DNA from: Achromobacter insuavis
GTDB lineage: Bacteria > Pseudomonadota > Gammaproteobacteria > Burkholderiales > Burkholderiaceae_B
Assembly: GCF_902859645.1 (NCBI RefSeq)
Contig: NZ_CADIJR010000058.1
Location: forward strand, 1 to 39,210
Direction of reading: 5' to 3'
Length of the DNA: 39,210 nt
In this document: piece by piece, positions 24,646 through 33,515 of the stretch
Numbering within the stretch: the first letter of the stretch is position 1
Layout: every line of letters starts with the position of its first letter
Program-made: the position numbers and the translations under genes
The notes under the pieces: generated by a model
What the model saw: only the letters and a program-made list of their open reading frames with translations
Told to the model about the DNA's origin: nothing
Database searches by the model: none

Positions 24646-25308
24646 ATGTACTTCGCCGGGCAACAAACGCACTCCCCCCGCCAATCCTGGCTGCTGCGCG
24701 GCGCCTGCCTGGCGCTGTTCATGCTGATCTCCGCTTGCGGCTTCACGCTGCGCGGCGTCACGCCAATGCCGTTTGAAACGCTCTATATCGGCATCCCCGA
24801 CAACACCCAGTTCGGCGCCGACGTGCGCCGCGCGCTGCGGGCCGCGTCGCCCGACACCAAGCTGGTGACTTCGCCGAAGGACGCGCAGGCGATCCTGCAA
24901 GAGGTCTCCAATACGCGCGCATTGCGCGAGGTGTCGCTGAACGCCCAGGGCCGTGTCGAGGAATACGAACTGGGCATCAACTACACCTTCCGCCTGATCG
25001 ACGCCAAGGGCCGCGCCCTGATCCCGGACACGACCCTGTCGATCTACCGCGAAATGCCGTACGACGACCAGATCGTCCAGGCCAAGCAAGGCCAGATCGA
25101 AACGCTGTACATCGCCATGCAGCGCGACCTGGTCTCGCGCCTGCTGCGCCGCATGACCGCGCCTGAAGTGCGCAAGGCGTTCGAGAACCGCGAGCAGCGC
25201 GGCGAAGACGGCGAAACGCCGCTGTACGATCCGACCGCGCCGATGCCGCGCAGCACCCCGGCGCCGTGGCAGACCCCGTCCACCACCGACCCGGCCAACC
25301 TGCGCTGA
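24646..25308 (+). CDS. lptE: LPS-assembly lipoprotein LptE
   Basis: 220 residues from the ATG at 24646, which has GAGG six bases upstream; an in-frame ATG at 24634 overlapping the leuS stop is an alternative adding four residues. A lipoprotein signal peptide is seen: LLRGACLALFMLISAC with the lipobox cysteine at 31, followed by GFTLRG, the usual LptE N-terminus. The body contains YELGINYTFRLID and YREMPYDDQIVQAKQ. LptE plugs the LptD barrel and helps insert lipopolysaccharide in the outer leaflet. The C-terminal 35 or so residues are a Pro/Thr-rich extension. Position between leuS and holA supports the call strongly. Confidence 0.94.
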   Translation: MYFAGQQTHSPRQSWLLRGACLALFMLISACGFTLRGVTPMPFETLYIGIPDNTQFGADVRRALRAASPDTKLVTSPKDAQAILQEVSNTRALREVSLNAQGRVEEYELGINYTFRLIDAKGRALIPDTTLSIYREMPYDDQIVQAKQGQIETLYIAMQRDLVSRLLRRMTAPEVRKAFENREQRGEDGETPLYDPTAPMPRSTPAPWQTPSTTDPANLR

Positions 25309-25311
25309 CCG

Positions 25312-26370
25312 ATGGCACAAGCCCTGGACGCGGATCGCCTGGCCGACCACCTGCAGCGGGCGGGTAACCGCCTGGCGCCGCTGTACACGGTGTCCGGCGA
25401 CGAGCCTCTCCTGGTGACCGAGGCGGTCGACGCGCTGCGCGCCGCCGGACGCGCGGCGGGCTACACCGAGCGCCTGTCGATGGTGATGGATGCGCGCAGC
25501 GACTGGAGCGCGGTGATCGCCGCCACCCAGAGCGTGTCGCTGTTCGGCGACCGCCGCATTCTCGAACTCAAGATCCCCACCGGCAAGCCCGGCAAGCCTG
25601 GCGCCGACACGCTCGCGCGCCTGGCCGAGCAGGCTGAAAAGCAGGCCGACAACCCCGACACGCTGATCCTGGTGTCGCTGCCGCGCCTGGACAAGGCCAC
25701 CCGTGAAGGCCGCTGGATGCAGGCCCTGGCGCGTGGCGGCATGATGGTCGACATCGCCAGCGTCGAACGCGGCCGCCTGCCCGCCTGGGTCGGCCAGCGC
25801 CTGGCGCGCCAGAACCAGCGCGCCGACAACGCCACCCTGCAATGGATGGCCGACAAGGTCGAAGGCAACCTGCTGGCCGCGCACCAGGAAATCCAGAAAC
25901 TGGGCCTGCTCTACCCCGAAGGCCAGTTGGCGGCCGAAGACGTCGAGCGCGCCGTGCTCAACGTCGCGCGCTACGACGTGTTCGGCCTGCGCGACGCCAT
26001 GCTGGCCGGCGACATCGCCCGCACCATCCGCATGATCGACGGCCTGCGCGCCGAGGGCGAAGCCTTGCCGCTGGTGCTGTGGGCGGTGGGCGAGGAAATC
26101 CGCCTGCTGGCGCGCGTGGCCGAGGCCCGCAGCCTGGGCCAGGACGCCAATGGCCTGATGCGCCGCCTGCGCATTTTCGGTGCGCACGAACGCCTGGCGC
26201 TGCAGGCGCTGGGCCGGGTCCGTCCCGACGTCTGGCCCGCCGCGGTGCAGCATGCGCACGAAGTGGACCGCCTCATCAAGGGGCTGTCCGTCCCGGGCCG
26301 GCTGTCCGACCCCTGGGAAGAAATGACCCGCCTGGCCCTGCGCGTCGCCGCCGCCGGCAACCGACCGTGA
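25312..26370 (+). CDS. holA: DNA polymerase III subunit delta
   Basis: 352 residues, family length. N-terminal LAPLYTVSGDEPLLVTEAVDALR is the delta-subunit hallmark (ysv.GdE.lL..ea), followed by RLSMVMDARSDW, SLFGDRRILELKIP and the C-terminal helical collar domain with VEGNLLAAHQEIQKL and FGLRDAMLAGDIARTI. Delta opens the beta sliding clamp as part of the clamp loader during replication. It begins three bases after the lptE stop, so translation is coupled. Its stop is followed by an 87-base gap before proA, which likely has its own promoter. Confidence 0.97.
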   Translation: MAQALDADRLADHLQRAGNRLAPLYTVSGDEPLLVTEAVDALRAAGRAAGYTERLSMVMDARSDWSAVIAATQSVSLFGDRRILELKIPTGKPGKPGADTLARLAEQAEKQADNPDTLILVSLPRLDKATREGRWMQALARGGMMVDIASVERGRLPAWVGQRLARQNQRADNATLQWMADKVEGNLLAAHQEIQKLGLLYPEGQLAAEDVERAVLNVARYDVFGLRDAMLAGDIARTIRMIDGLRAEGEALPLVLWAVGEEIRLLARVAEARSLGQDANGLMRRLRIFGAHERLALQALGRVRPDVWPAAVQHAHEVDRLIKGLSVPGRLSDPWEEMTRLALRVAAAGNRP

Positions 26371-26457
26371 AGGCGGCCCCGGCCGCCTCCTGATCCTCCC
26401 GGCCCCGGCCGGATAAACTATCCCTATCGCACGCGGCGCCCTGGCCGCCCCCTCACC

Positions 26458-27738
26458 ATGATCGACGCCGCCATGTCCTCGTCCTCCATCGAACAAGCCA
26501 TGCTGACCCTGGGCGACAACGCGCGCCGGGCTTCGCGCGCCATGATGCGCGCCAACAGCGCCGCCAAGAACCAGGCCCTGCTGGCCATGGCCGAGGCGCT
26601 CGCCGCCAACCAGGCCGACCTGCTCGCCGCCAATGCCAAGGACGTCGCCGCCGCCCGCGCCAACGGCCTGGAGCCGGCCCTGCTCGACCGCCTGACCCTG
26701 TCGGAAAAGACGCTGGCGCACATGGCCGAGGGCCTGCGCCAGATCGCCGCCCTGCCCGACCCGATCGGCAGCGTCACCGCCACCAGCGTGCGCCCCAACG
26801 GCATGCGCGTGGCGCAGATGCGCGTGCCGCTCGGCGTCATCGGCATCATCTACGAGTCGCGCCCCAACGTCACCATCGACGCGGCGGCGCTGTGCCTGAA
26901 GTCCGGCAATGCCGCCATCCTGCGCGGCGGCAGCGAAGCGCTGCACTCGAACGTGGCGCTGGGCCGCATCGTGCAGCAGGGCCTGGCGGCCGCCGGCCTG
27001 CCGCAGGACGCGGTGCAGGTCGTGGCCACGGCCGACCGCGCCGCGGTCGGCAAGCTCATCACCATGACCGAGCACATCGACGTCATCGTGCCGCGCGGCG
27101 GCAAGGGCCTGATCGCGCGCCTGGCGCAGGAAGCCCGCGTGCCGCTGATCAAGCACCTGGACGGCAACTGCCACATCTACATCGACGCGGCCGCCGATCC
27201 GGACAAGGCCCACGCCATCGCCTTCAACGCCAAGACCTACCGCTACGGCATCTGCGGCGCCATGGAGACGCTGCTGGTGGACGCCGTGGCGGCCGTCTCG
27301 ATCCTGCCGCGCCTGGCAGCCGCGCTGACCGAACACGGCGTCGAACTGCGCGGCTGCCCGCGCACGCTGGCGCTGCTGCCGCACGCCAAACCGGCCACCG
27401 AGGAAGACTGGGGCACCGAATACCTCGGCCCGATCCTGGCGATCCGCATCGTCGACTCGCTCGACGACGCCATCGAGCACATCGCCCGCTGGGGCTCCGG
27501 CCACACCGACGCGATCGTCACCGAAGACCTGTCGTCGGCCCAGCGCTTCCAGCGCGAAGTCGATTCCAGCTCGGTCTACGTCAACCTGCCGACCTGCTTC
27601 GCGGACGGCTTCGAATACGGCCTGGGCGCTGAAATCGGCATCTCCACCAACCGCCTGCACGCCCGCGGCCCGGTCGGCCTGGAAGGCCTGACCACGCTCA
27701 AGTGGGTGCTGACCGGCGAAGGCCAGACCCGCGGCTGA
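26458..27738 (+). CDS. proA: Gamma-glutamyl phosphate reductase
   Basis: 426 residues from the ATG at 26458; a second ATG at 26473 would give 421 and is equally possible, since neither has a clear Shine-Dalgarno. The aldehyde-dehydrogenase-like fold shows [44 protein letters not shown] and the catalytic Cys at about residue 266 in [13 protein letters not shown]. It reduces gamma-glutamyl phosphate to glutamate semialdehyde with NADPH, the second step of proline synthesis. The partner proB is not in the window. Downstream genes follow closely on the same strand. Confidence 0.97.
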   Translation: MIDAAMSSSSIEQAMLTLGDNARRASRAMMRANSAAKNQALLAMAEALAANQADLLAANAKDVAAARANGLEPALLDRLTLSEKTLAHMAEGLRQIAALPDPIGSVTATSVRPNGMRVAQMRVPLGVIGIIYESRPNVTIDAAALCLKSGNAAILRGGSEALHSNVALGRIVQQGLAAAGLPQDAVQVVATADRAAVGKLITMTEHIDVIVPRGGKGLIARLAQEARVPLIKHLDGNCHIYIDAAADPDKAHAIAFNAKTYRYGICGAMETLLVDAVAAVSILPRLAAALTEHGVELRGCPRTLALLPHAKPATEEDWGTEYLGPILAIRIVDSLDDAIEHIARWGSGHTDAIVTEDLSSAQRFQREVDSSSVYVNLPTCFADGFEYGLGAEIGISTNRLHARGPVGLEGLTTLKWVLTGEGQTRG

Positions 27739-27794
27739 CCGCCCTTTCCTACAACCCTCTGTTCGCGGCCGCGCCGCGCGTTACCGGGATTTCC

Positions 27795-28175
27795 ATGCAT
27801 TCACCCGCCATGGCCATGGCCTTCAGCCTTTTCGTGCTGTGCTTCATCACCTGCTCGCTGAGCGGCCTGGTGCTGTTCTTCGTCAAGAGCAAGCAGATCA
27901 ACGCCGCGCTCAAGCATCCCTATCTGCAGCACCGCCCCTTCGAGCGCTATCCGCTGGCGATCAAGGCCGCCATCATGCTGGATTATTTCTTCCGCCTGAT
28001 GTTCCCCGGCACCCGTTTCTGGCTCATCGGCAATGCCAATGACCTGCTGGGCCACGTCGATCCCAAGAAGACGCCGCTGGCCCTGAAATGGCCGATCGTC
28101 GGTTTCTGGGGCTCCTGCTGGCTCGGCCTGATCGCCATGATCGTGCTGTGGACCCTGCTGTTCCTGGGAGCCTGA
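27795..28175 (+). CDS. Small conserved-looking membrane protein, function unknown
   Basis: 126 residues. The N-terminus is one hydrophobic helix (AMAFSLFVLCFITCSLSGLV) followed by the basic stretch KSKQINAALKHPYLQ. A weakly hydrophobic middle (AAIMLDYFFRLMFPGTRFW) and a second clear helix near the C-terminus (GLIAMIVLWTLLFLGA) follow. I do not recognise a family or a catalytic motif. It lies between proA and a hydratase-like gene, five bases before the latter, so it is probably cotranscribed with the hydratase and GNAT genes. The start is the only ATG that begins at the first membrane segment. Confidence 0.75.
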   Translation: MHSPAMAMAFSLFVLCFITCSLSGLVLFFVKSKQINAALKHPYLQHRPFERYPLAIKAAIMLDYFFRLMFPGTRFWLIGNANDLLGHVDPKKTPLALKWPIVGFWGSCWLGLIAMIVLWTLLFLGA

Positions 28176-28180
28176 CGGCC

Positions 28181-28963
28181 ATGCAGATCCAGATCGAAGA
28201 CTATCCCGGCTGCGTCGACGCGGCCCGCACGCTGATCGCGGCCCGTGATTCGGGCGTGGCGGGTCCGCGCCTGCCCGCGGCCTGCCGCCCGCAGACGCTG
28301 GGCCAGGCGTTCGCCGTCCAGCAATGCACCGCCCGGCTGCTGCGCGAGACCCGCCGCGACGGGATCGGCGCCTGGAAGAGCGCGCTGCCGTCGCCCGAAA
28401 AGACCGTGGTCGCGCCCATCTACGCCTCGACCGTGGCGCTGGCCGGCACGCTGCCGGCGACCTCGCCCGTGGTCCGCGTCGAACCCGAGATCGCCTTCGA
28501 GCTGGCGCACGACCTGCCCGCGCGCGACGAACCGTACAGCCACGCCGAGATCGACGCCGCCATCACCGGCGCGCGGCTGGCGCTGGAAGTGCTGGGCTGC
28601 CGCTACGCCGCGCCCGAGCACGCCAGCCTGCCCGAGCTGCTGGCCGACCACATGTTCAATGCCGGCCTGGTGCTCGGGCCGCGCATCGCCTCGCCGGACG
28701 CCGCTCCCGCCAACATGGCCATCACGCTATCGGTCGACGGCGCCGAGGTCGAGCAGCACGCCGGCATCCATCCCAACGGCCACGCCAAGGCCGGCCTGTA
28801 TTGGCTCGCCAATTTCCTGCGCGAGCAGGGCCTGGGCCTGACCGCCGGCCAGCACGTCATCACCGGCTCGTACGCCGGCTACCTGGACGTGCCCGCCAAC
28901 CGCGACGTCGAACTCGCCTACGGCGATCTCGGCATCCTGAAGGTACGCTTCAGCTTTCGCTGA
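28181..28963 (+). CDS. 2-keto-4-pentenoate hydratase (MhpD/FAH-like) family protein
   Basis: 260 residues. Motifs of the hydratase/decarboxylase branch of the fumarylacetoacetate hydrolase fold are present: IGAWKSALPSPEK, VVRVEPEIAFELAHDLP (the EPEIAF segment carries metal-binding glutamates), YSHAEIDAAITGARLALEVL and VITGSYAGYLDVPA near the end. The family hydrates 2-hydroxy-pentadienoates from aromatic meta-cleavage or decarboxylates oxalocrotonate. No other meta-cleavage gene is in the window, so this member is an orphan and the substrate is open. It starts five bases after the small membrane protein gene and ends two bases before the GNAT gene, a tight three-gene unit. Confidence 0.85.
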   Translation: MQIQIEDYPGCVDAARTLIAARDSGVAGPRLPAACRPQTLGQAFAVQQCTARLLRETRRDGIGAWKSALPSPEKTVVAPIYASTVALAGTLPATSPVVRVEPEIAFELAHDLPARDEPYSHAEIDAAITGARLALEVLGCRYAAPEHASLPELLADHMFNAGLVLGPRIASPDAAPANMAITLSVDGAEVEQHAGIHPNGHAKAGLYWLANFLREQGLGLTAGQHVITGSYAGYLDVPANRDVELAYGDLGILKVRFSFR

Positions 28964-28965
28964 CT

Positions 28966-29487
28966 ATGCTGACCCTGCGCCCCTTCTCGACCGCTGACTA
29001 TCCCCTGCTCGCCAGCTGGTTCACCAGCCTGCCCGAAGTCGTGCAATGGGGCGGTTCGCATGTGTCGCATCCGCTGACCGCGGCCGACATGGACGCCATG
29101 CTGCGCGAAGGCCAGTCGCAACCGCCCTCGCGGCGCTGCTGGATGGCCTGCCGCGACGACACGCCGGTGGGCCACGCCCAACTGGCCTACGAATGGCGCG
29201 ACGGCAATGCCCGCCTGGGCCGTGTCGCCATCGCGCCCGACGTGCGCGGCCAGGGCCTGGCGCGGCCGATGGTGGCGCTGATGATCGACGAAGCCTTCCG
29301 CACGCCCGGCATCGAGCGCCTGGAACTGAACGTCTACATGTTCAATACGCCCGCGATCCGCACCTACCAGGCGCTGGGCTTCACGCTCGAAGGCGTGCGC
29401 CGCTCGTCCACCCGCGCCGGCGAGGCGCGCTGGGACACCGGCATGATGGGGCTGCTGCGATCCGAATGGCGCTCGGGCGCCGCCTGA
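28966..29487 (+). CDS. GNAT family N-acetyltransferase
   Basis: 173 residues. It begins MLTLRPFSTADYPLLASWF and contains the acetyl-CoA-binding loop VAIAPDVRGQGLARPMV (motif A, R/Q-x-x-G-x-G/A type) and the later RLELNVYMFNTPAIRTYQALGF typical of RimJ/RimL-like members. It transfers an acetyl group to an unknown amine, peptide or drug. Two bases separate it from the hydratase gene, so they are cotranscribed. It converges on the amidase gene; the 76 bases between them hold a short inverted repeat (CCGGGCC, 29490-29496 and 29509-29515) without a T-run. Confidence 0.88.
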   Translation: MLTLRPFSTADYPLLASWFTSLPEVVQWGGSHVSHPLTAADMDAMLREGQSQPPSRRCWMACRDDTPVGHAQLAYEWRDGNARLGRVAIAPDVRGQGLARPMVALMIDEAFRTPGIERLELNVYMFNTPAIRTYQALGFTLEGVRRSSTRAGEARWDTGMMGLLRSEWRSGAA

Positions 29488-29563
29488 CTCCGGGCCAGGC
29501 GGCCGCGCGGCCCGGGACACGAACCGGCTCCCCGGCGCGCCCGGACGATCGACCGCGCCGCGC

Positions 29564-30967
29564 CTAGCGCGCGACCGGCTCCGCGATCTCGACCGCGGGC
29601 CCGGCCGCTTCGATCACCTCGCCGGCCGCCAGGCACAGGTCTTCGCGATAACGCCCGGCCACCACCTGCACGCCGACGGGGCTGCCGCCCGCGCTGCCCA
29701 TCGCCACCGTCAAACCCGGCAGGCCCATGAAGGGCAACCCGATCTGTGTCATCTGCGCGCGCCACACGCGGCGGTAGGCAGCCTCGCCCTGCAGATCCAG
29801 GTTGTCCGCGAACGGCAGCTCCGCCGACACCGGCAGCAGCAGCACCGGATAATCCGCCAGGAACAGCTCCCACAGGCGCGTCAGCGTGGCGCGGCGCGTC
29901 AGCACCGCCGAGAATTTCGCCAGGTCCATGCCGGCGACATGCCCGCGCTGGCCTTCCAATGCCGTCAACGCGCCACGGTCGCCCTCCTTGCGCGCGGCCT
30001 CGACCATGCCCTCGTAGCCATCGGCCATCCACATGCGGATCTGCAGGTCGGCGGCTTCGCGCAACGGCGGCAGGGCATCGACCGTATCCACCGACCAGCC
30101 GGCCTCGCTCAGGCGCCGGGCGGCATCCTGCAGGGCCTTGACCACCGCGGGCTCGGTCTCCATGCCATCCGGGTTCAGGCACAGCGCCGCGCGACGTGGC
30201 GCGGCGGGGCCTTCCAACGGCGCCGGCACCCACCACGGGTCGCGCGGATCCGGCGCGGCCATCGCCGCCAGGCCCAGCCGCAGATCGGCGATGCTGCGGC
30301 CCAGCGGCCCCGACACCGCCGTGATCTGGCCGCCGATGGTGCGCTCGGGCAGGGCCGCGTTGTAGGCCGGCACGCGGCCCAGCGACGGCCGCAGGCCGTG
30401 CACGCCGCAAGCATAGGCGGGGTAGCGGATGGAGCCGGCGATATCGGTGCCGTGCGCCAGATGGCCGATGCCGGCCGCCACCGCCGACGCCGCGCCGCCG
30501 GAGGATCCGCCGGGCGTCAGGGCCGGATCGCGAGGGTTCAAGGTATTGCCGTGCAGCAGGTTGCCGGTGAACCAGCGCAACGAAAACGCCGGCGTGTTGG
30601 TGCGTCCGACGATCACCGCGCCGGCCTTGCGCAGGTTGGCCACCACCGGATTGTCGACGGTGGCGATCACATCCTTCTGCAGCGTCACGCCGTTGGTGGT
30701 GGCGAAGCCCGCCTGGTCCACGTTCACCTTGACCGTCACCGGCACGCCCGCCAGCGCGCCGGGATCCTCGCCGCGCGCCAGCGCCGCGTCGACCCGGGCG
30801 GCCTGCGCCAGCGCGTCGTCGGCGCGATGATCAACCACGGCGTTGATGCGGGGATTCACCGCCTCCAGGCGCGCCAGCGCGCTTTGCGCGGCCTCGACCG
30901 CGGATACGTCGCGCCGGCGGATACGGGCGGCAAGCTCAACTGCGGACAAACGCCAAAGATCGGACAC
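29564..30967 (-). CDS. Amidase signature family enzyme
   Basis: 467 residues from a GTG start with GAGGAG six bases upstream. The Ser-cisSer-Lys triad is complete and correctly spaced: K80 (VTVKVNVD), S155 (TPGGSSGG) and S179 (GTDIAGSIRYPA); the 75- and 24-residue spacings equal those of mammalian FAAH. The family hydrolyses amide bonds (aryl and fatty acid amides, peptides, or Gln for tRNA transamidation); without gatB/gatC neighbours the GatA role is unlikely. It has no signal peptide, so it should be cytoplasmic. The gene stands alone between the GNAT gene and a LysR regulator on the same strand, 118 bases apart. Its substrate is not predictable. Confidence 0.92.
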   Translation of the reverse strand: MSDLWRLSAVELAARIRRRDVSAVEAAQSALARLEAVNPRINAVVDHRADDALAQAARVDAALARGEDPGALAGVPVTVKVNVDQAGFATTNGVTLQKDVIATVDNPVVANLRKAGAVIVGRTNTPAFSLRWFTGNLLHGNTLNPRDPALTPGGSSGGAASAVAAGIGHLAHGTDIAGSIRYPAYACGVHGLRPSLGRVPAYNAALPERTIGGQITAVSGPLGRSIADLRLGLAAMAAPDPRDPWWVPAPLEGPAAPRRAALCLNPDGMETEPAVVKALQDAARRLSEAGWSVDTVDALPPLREAADLQIRMWMADGYEGMVEAARKEGDRGALTALEGQRGHVAGMDLAKFSAVLTRRATLTRLWELFLADYPVLLLPVSAELPFADNLDLQGEAAYRRVWRAQMTQIGLPFMGLPGLTVAMGSAGGSPVGVQVVAGRYREDLCLAAGEVIEAAGPAVEIAEPVAR

Positions 30968-31085
30968 GCGGCACTCCTCGTTCAGGTCATGGGACACAGC
31001 CGGCGCGCCTGCGCGCCGTCGGAGGATCAACCTTAGCGCCGCGGGCCCGCCGCCACAAGCCGCGGTTTGCCACGAGGCCCGCGCC

Positions 31086-31952
31086 TCAATTCTCTTCGAA
31101 CACCTCGACGATGGCGTCCGCCACCGCCCGCACCCGCGCCGTGCGGTTCAGGTCGCCGTGCATCACCAGCCACAGGTCATAGGGTTCACTGCGGTGCGGC
31201 CAGATGCGCACCAGATCGGGATACTGCGGCGCCATGTGGACCGGCAATTCGCCGATGCCCAGCCCCGCCGCCACCGCCTCGATGATCATCAGGCCCGAGT
31301 TCAATTCCATCGCGATATGGCCATTGCCCGTCGGCTCGCCGCAAAAGGTATCCGACCATCCCGGCAACACCGATTGCTGATAGGTGACCAGCGTGTGTCC
31401 GGCGAATGCCGTGCCCTGGCGCGGCTCGCCGCGCGCGGCGATATACGACTTCGACGCATACAGGCCGACATCCCGGCGCGCCAGGTGGCGGTGGATCAGA
31501 TCGGGGTTGTCCGGCTTGACGTTGCGGATCGCCAGGTCGGCCTCGCGGCGCGTCAGGTTGCTGAGCTGGATCGAGGTCGACAACGCGATGCGGATGTCGG
31601 GGTGCTGCCGGTGCAGGCGGCGCACCGCCTCCATGATGAAATAGCTGGCGACCGTCTCCGACGTCGCCACCCGCACCACGCCCGACAGCCGGTGATCCAG
31701 CCCCTGCATCTGCCGCTGTAGCTGGTCGGCCGCCTGCTCCATGCGCTCGGCCGCGGCGAAGGCCTGCTCGCCCGCGGCCGTCGGCACGTAGCCCGACGGC
31801 GTGCGCAGGAACAACCGGGCGTCCAGCGAGGTTTCCAGCGCCGCCAGCCGGCGGCCGGCCGTGGCCTGGTCGATCTGCAACAGCGCGGCGGCGCCACGCA
31901 GGGTGCCGTTGCGGTAGATCGCCAGGAAAATGCGCGCGTTGTCCCAATCCAT
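31086..31952 (-). CDS. LysR family transcriptional regulator
   Basis: 288 residues starting MDWDNARIFLAIYRNGT. The winged helix-turn-helix is TLRGAAALLQIDQATAGRRL followed by LETSLDARLFLRTPSGYVPT (about 17-63), and the rest is the LysR effector-binding domain (IMEAVRRLHRQHPDIRIALS, LIIEAVAAGLGIGELP-like segment). It is divergent from a DHA2-type exporter gene with a 146-base gap that contains a strong LysR palindrome, so it probably controls that exporter and itself. The amidase gene downstream on the same strand is a second possible target. The effector is unknown. Confidence 0.93.
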   Translation of the reverse strand: MDWDNARIFLAIYRNGTLRGAAALLQIDQATAGRRLAALETSLDARLFLRTPSGYVPTAAGEQAFAAAERMEQAADQLQRQMQGLDHRLSGVVRVATSETVASYFIMEAVRRLHRQHPDIRIALSTSIQLSNLTRREADLAIRNVKPDNPDLIHRHLARRDVGLYASKSYIAARGEPRQGTAFAGHTLVTYQQSVLPGWSDTFCGEPTGNGHIAMELNSGLMIIEAVAAGLGIGELPVHMAPQYPDLVRIWPHRSEPYDLWLVMHGDLNRTARVRAVADAIVEVFEEN

Positions 31953-31998
31953 GGTGACGGATGCCTTCAAGAAACGATCAGAGCATAGGTCGACTGCG

Positions 31999-32049
31999 TG
32001 ATGCAATTTTGCATCACTATAGAGCAATTTCTCCTATTTTTTGCATCAC
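31999..32049. promoter_or_regulatory. LysR operator with a third half-site
   Basis: A near-perfect palindrome, GTGATGCAA-TT-TTGCATCAC (31999-32018), contains the LysR T-N11-A core. The right half-site TTGCATCAC recurs exactly at 32041-32049, 31 bases downstream, about three helical turns. This fits a recognition site plus an activation site on the same DNA face between the divergent regulator and exporter genes. Confidence 0.7.
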
Positions 32050-32098
32050 GGAAACGCCCTAAGCTGTGCGCCTCGGATAGTCCCCGGAAGTCCCCGTC

Positions 32099-33502
32099 AT
32101 GCGCACCGCCTGCTCCACCGCCCCCGTCCCCGCGGATCCCGTCCCGCGTCCCGCCGTCACCGGCCTGCTGCCCCTGGTCACCCTGGCCATCGGCTTCGTC
32201 ATGGCGATGCTGGACGTCACCGTCGTCAACGTCGCCCTGCCCAGCATCGCGGAACAGTTCACCGTGCCGCTCACCGACCTGGTGTGGATCGTCGACGGCT
32301 ACACGCTGACCTTCGCCGCGCTGCTGCTCGTGGCCGGCGCCCTGGCCGACCGCTACGGCGCCAAGACCATCTACCTGGCCGGCCTGGGGGTCTTCACGCT
32401 GGCCTCGCTGCTGTGCGGCATCGCGCCCGGCGGCGACCTGCTGATCGCCGCCCGCATGCTGCAGGGACTGGGCGCGGCGCTGTTCATGCCCAGCTCGCTC
32501 AGCCTGCTGACCCATGCCTACGAAGACGAGCAGGTGCGCAACCGCATGCTGGCCGCCTGGTCGGCCATCGTGGCGGTGGCCGGCGCCGCCGGCCCGCTGC
32601 TGGGCGGCGTGCTGATCCATCAATTCGGCTGGCGCGGCATCTTCCTCATCAACCTGCCGCTGGGCCTGGCCGGTCTGTGGCTGGCCAGGCGCCGCATCCA
32701 GGCCGCGCCGCGCCGTCCGCGCGCGCTCAACCCGCTGAGCCACGTGCTCGGCGTGGTGGCGCTGTCCGCGCTGTGTTTCGGGCTGATCCAGGGCAACGCC
32801 TACGGCTGGTCGTCGGCGCCCATCCTGGCCGCGGCCGCCTTGTGCGCGGCGGCCACGCTGGCGCTGGTGCGCCGCGAACGGCGCCACGCCGAACCCATCC
32901 TGCCGCGCGCGCTGTTCCAGACCCCGCAATTCGCGGCGGCCAACGGCGTGGGCTTCCTGATCAATCTCGCGGCCTACGGCCAACTGTTCCTGCTCAGCCT
33001 GTTCCTGCAGCATGCGCGCGGCGCCGACGCGCTGCAGACCGGCATCCAGCTGGTGCCGATGCTGGCCGTGTTCTCGATCGGCAATCTGTTATCGAGCCGC
33101 GTGTCGACGCGCTGGAACGTCTCGGCCGCGTTGCTGGGCGGCATCTCCCTGGCCGCCGCCATGAGCGCGGTCGGCCTGTTCAGCTTCGCGCCCGACATGC
33201 CCTACTGGCCGTTCGCGGCGATCGTGGCGCTGGCCAACCTGGGCGTCGGCATTGCGGTGCCCGCGATGACCAGCGTGGTGATGCAGGTCTCGGGCAAGCA
33301 CCATGCCAACAGCGCGGCCGCCGCGCTGAACGCCAACCGCCAGTCGGGCGCGCTGGTCGGCGTCGCGCTGATGGGCACCATCCTGCACTTGCTGCCGGAC
33401 TGGCGCGCCAGCCTGCCCGCCGCCTACGCCATCATCACGGCGGGCTACCTCGCCGCCGCTGTGCTGGTGTGGCGCTATCTGCGCCGCGCCCGCAATGCCT
33501 GA
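32099..33502 (+). CDS. DHA2-type MFS drug exporter (EmrB/QacA-like)
   Basis: 467 residues with 13 to 14 hydrophobic segments. The DHA2 signature is clear: MAMLDVTVVNVALPSIAEQF in helix 1, WIVDGYTLTFAALLLVAGAL, the motif A loop ADRYGAKTIYLAG, and GAAGPLLGGVLIHQFGWRGIFLINLP (motif C plus the following helix). Such proteins expel lipophilic cations, dyes and antibiotics by proton antiport; no periplasmic adaptor (EmrA-like) gene is adjacent, so it acts across the inner membrane alone or with an unlinked partner. Expression is probably LysR-controlled through the palindrome upstream. It converges on the C39-like peptidase gene, 13 bases between stops. Confidence 0.92.
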   Translation: MRTACSTAPVPADPVPRPAVTGLLPLVTLAIGFVMAMLDVTVVNVALPSIAEQFTVPLTDLVWIVDGYTLTFAALLLVAGALADRYGAKTIYLAGLGVFTLASLLCGIAPGGDLLIAARMLQGLGAALFMPSSLSLLTHAYEDEQVRNRMLAAWSAIVAVAGAAGPLLGGVLIHQFGWRGIFLINLPLGLAGLWLARRRIQAAPRRPRALNPLSHVLGVVALSALCFGLIQGNAYGWSSAPILAAAALCAAATLALVRRERRHAEPILPRALFQTPQFAAANGVGFLINLAAYGQLFLLSLFLQHARGADALQTGIQLVPMLAVFSIGNLLSSRVSTRWNVSAALLGGISLAAAMSAVGLFSFAPDMPYWPFAAIVALANLGVGIAVPAMTSVVMQVSGKHHANSAAAALNANRQSGALVGVALMGTILHLLPDWRASLPAAYAIITAGYLAAAVLVWRYLRRARNA

Positions 33503-33515
33503 CGCGCCAGGCCAC

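Noticed and set aside
24640-27660. A 1006-codon open frame antisense to lptE, holA and proA
   Set aside because: It spans three well-identified genes on the other strand and has the same low-complexity antisense composition.
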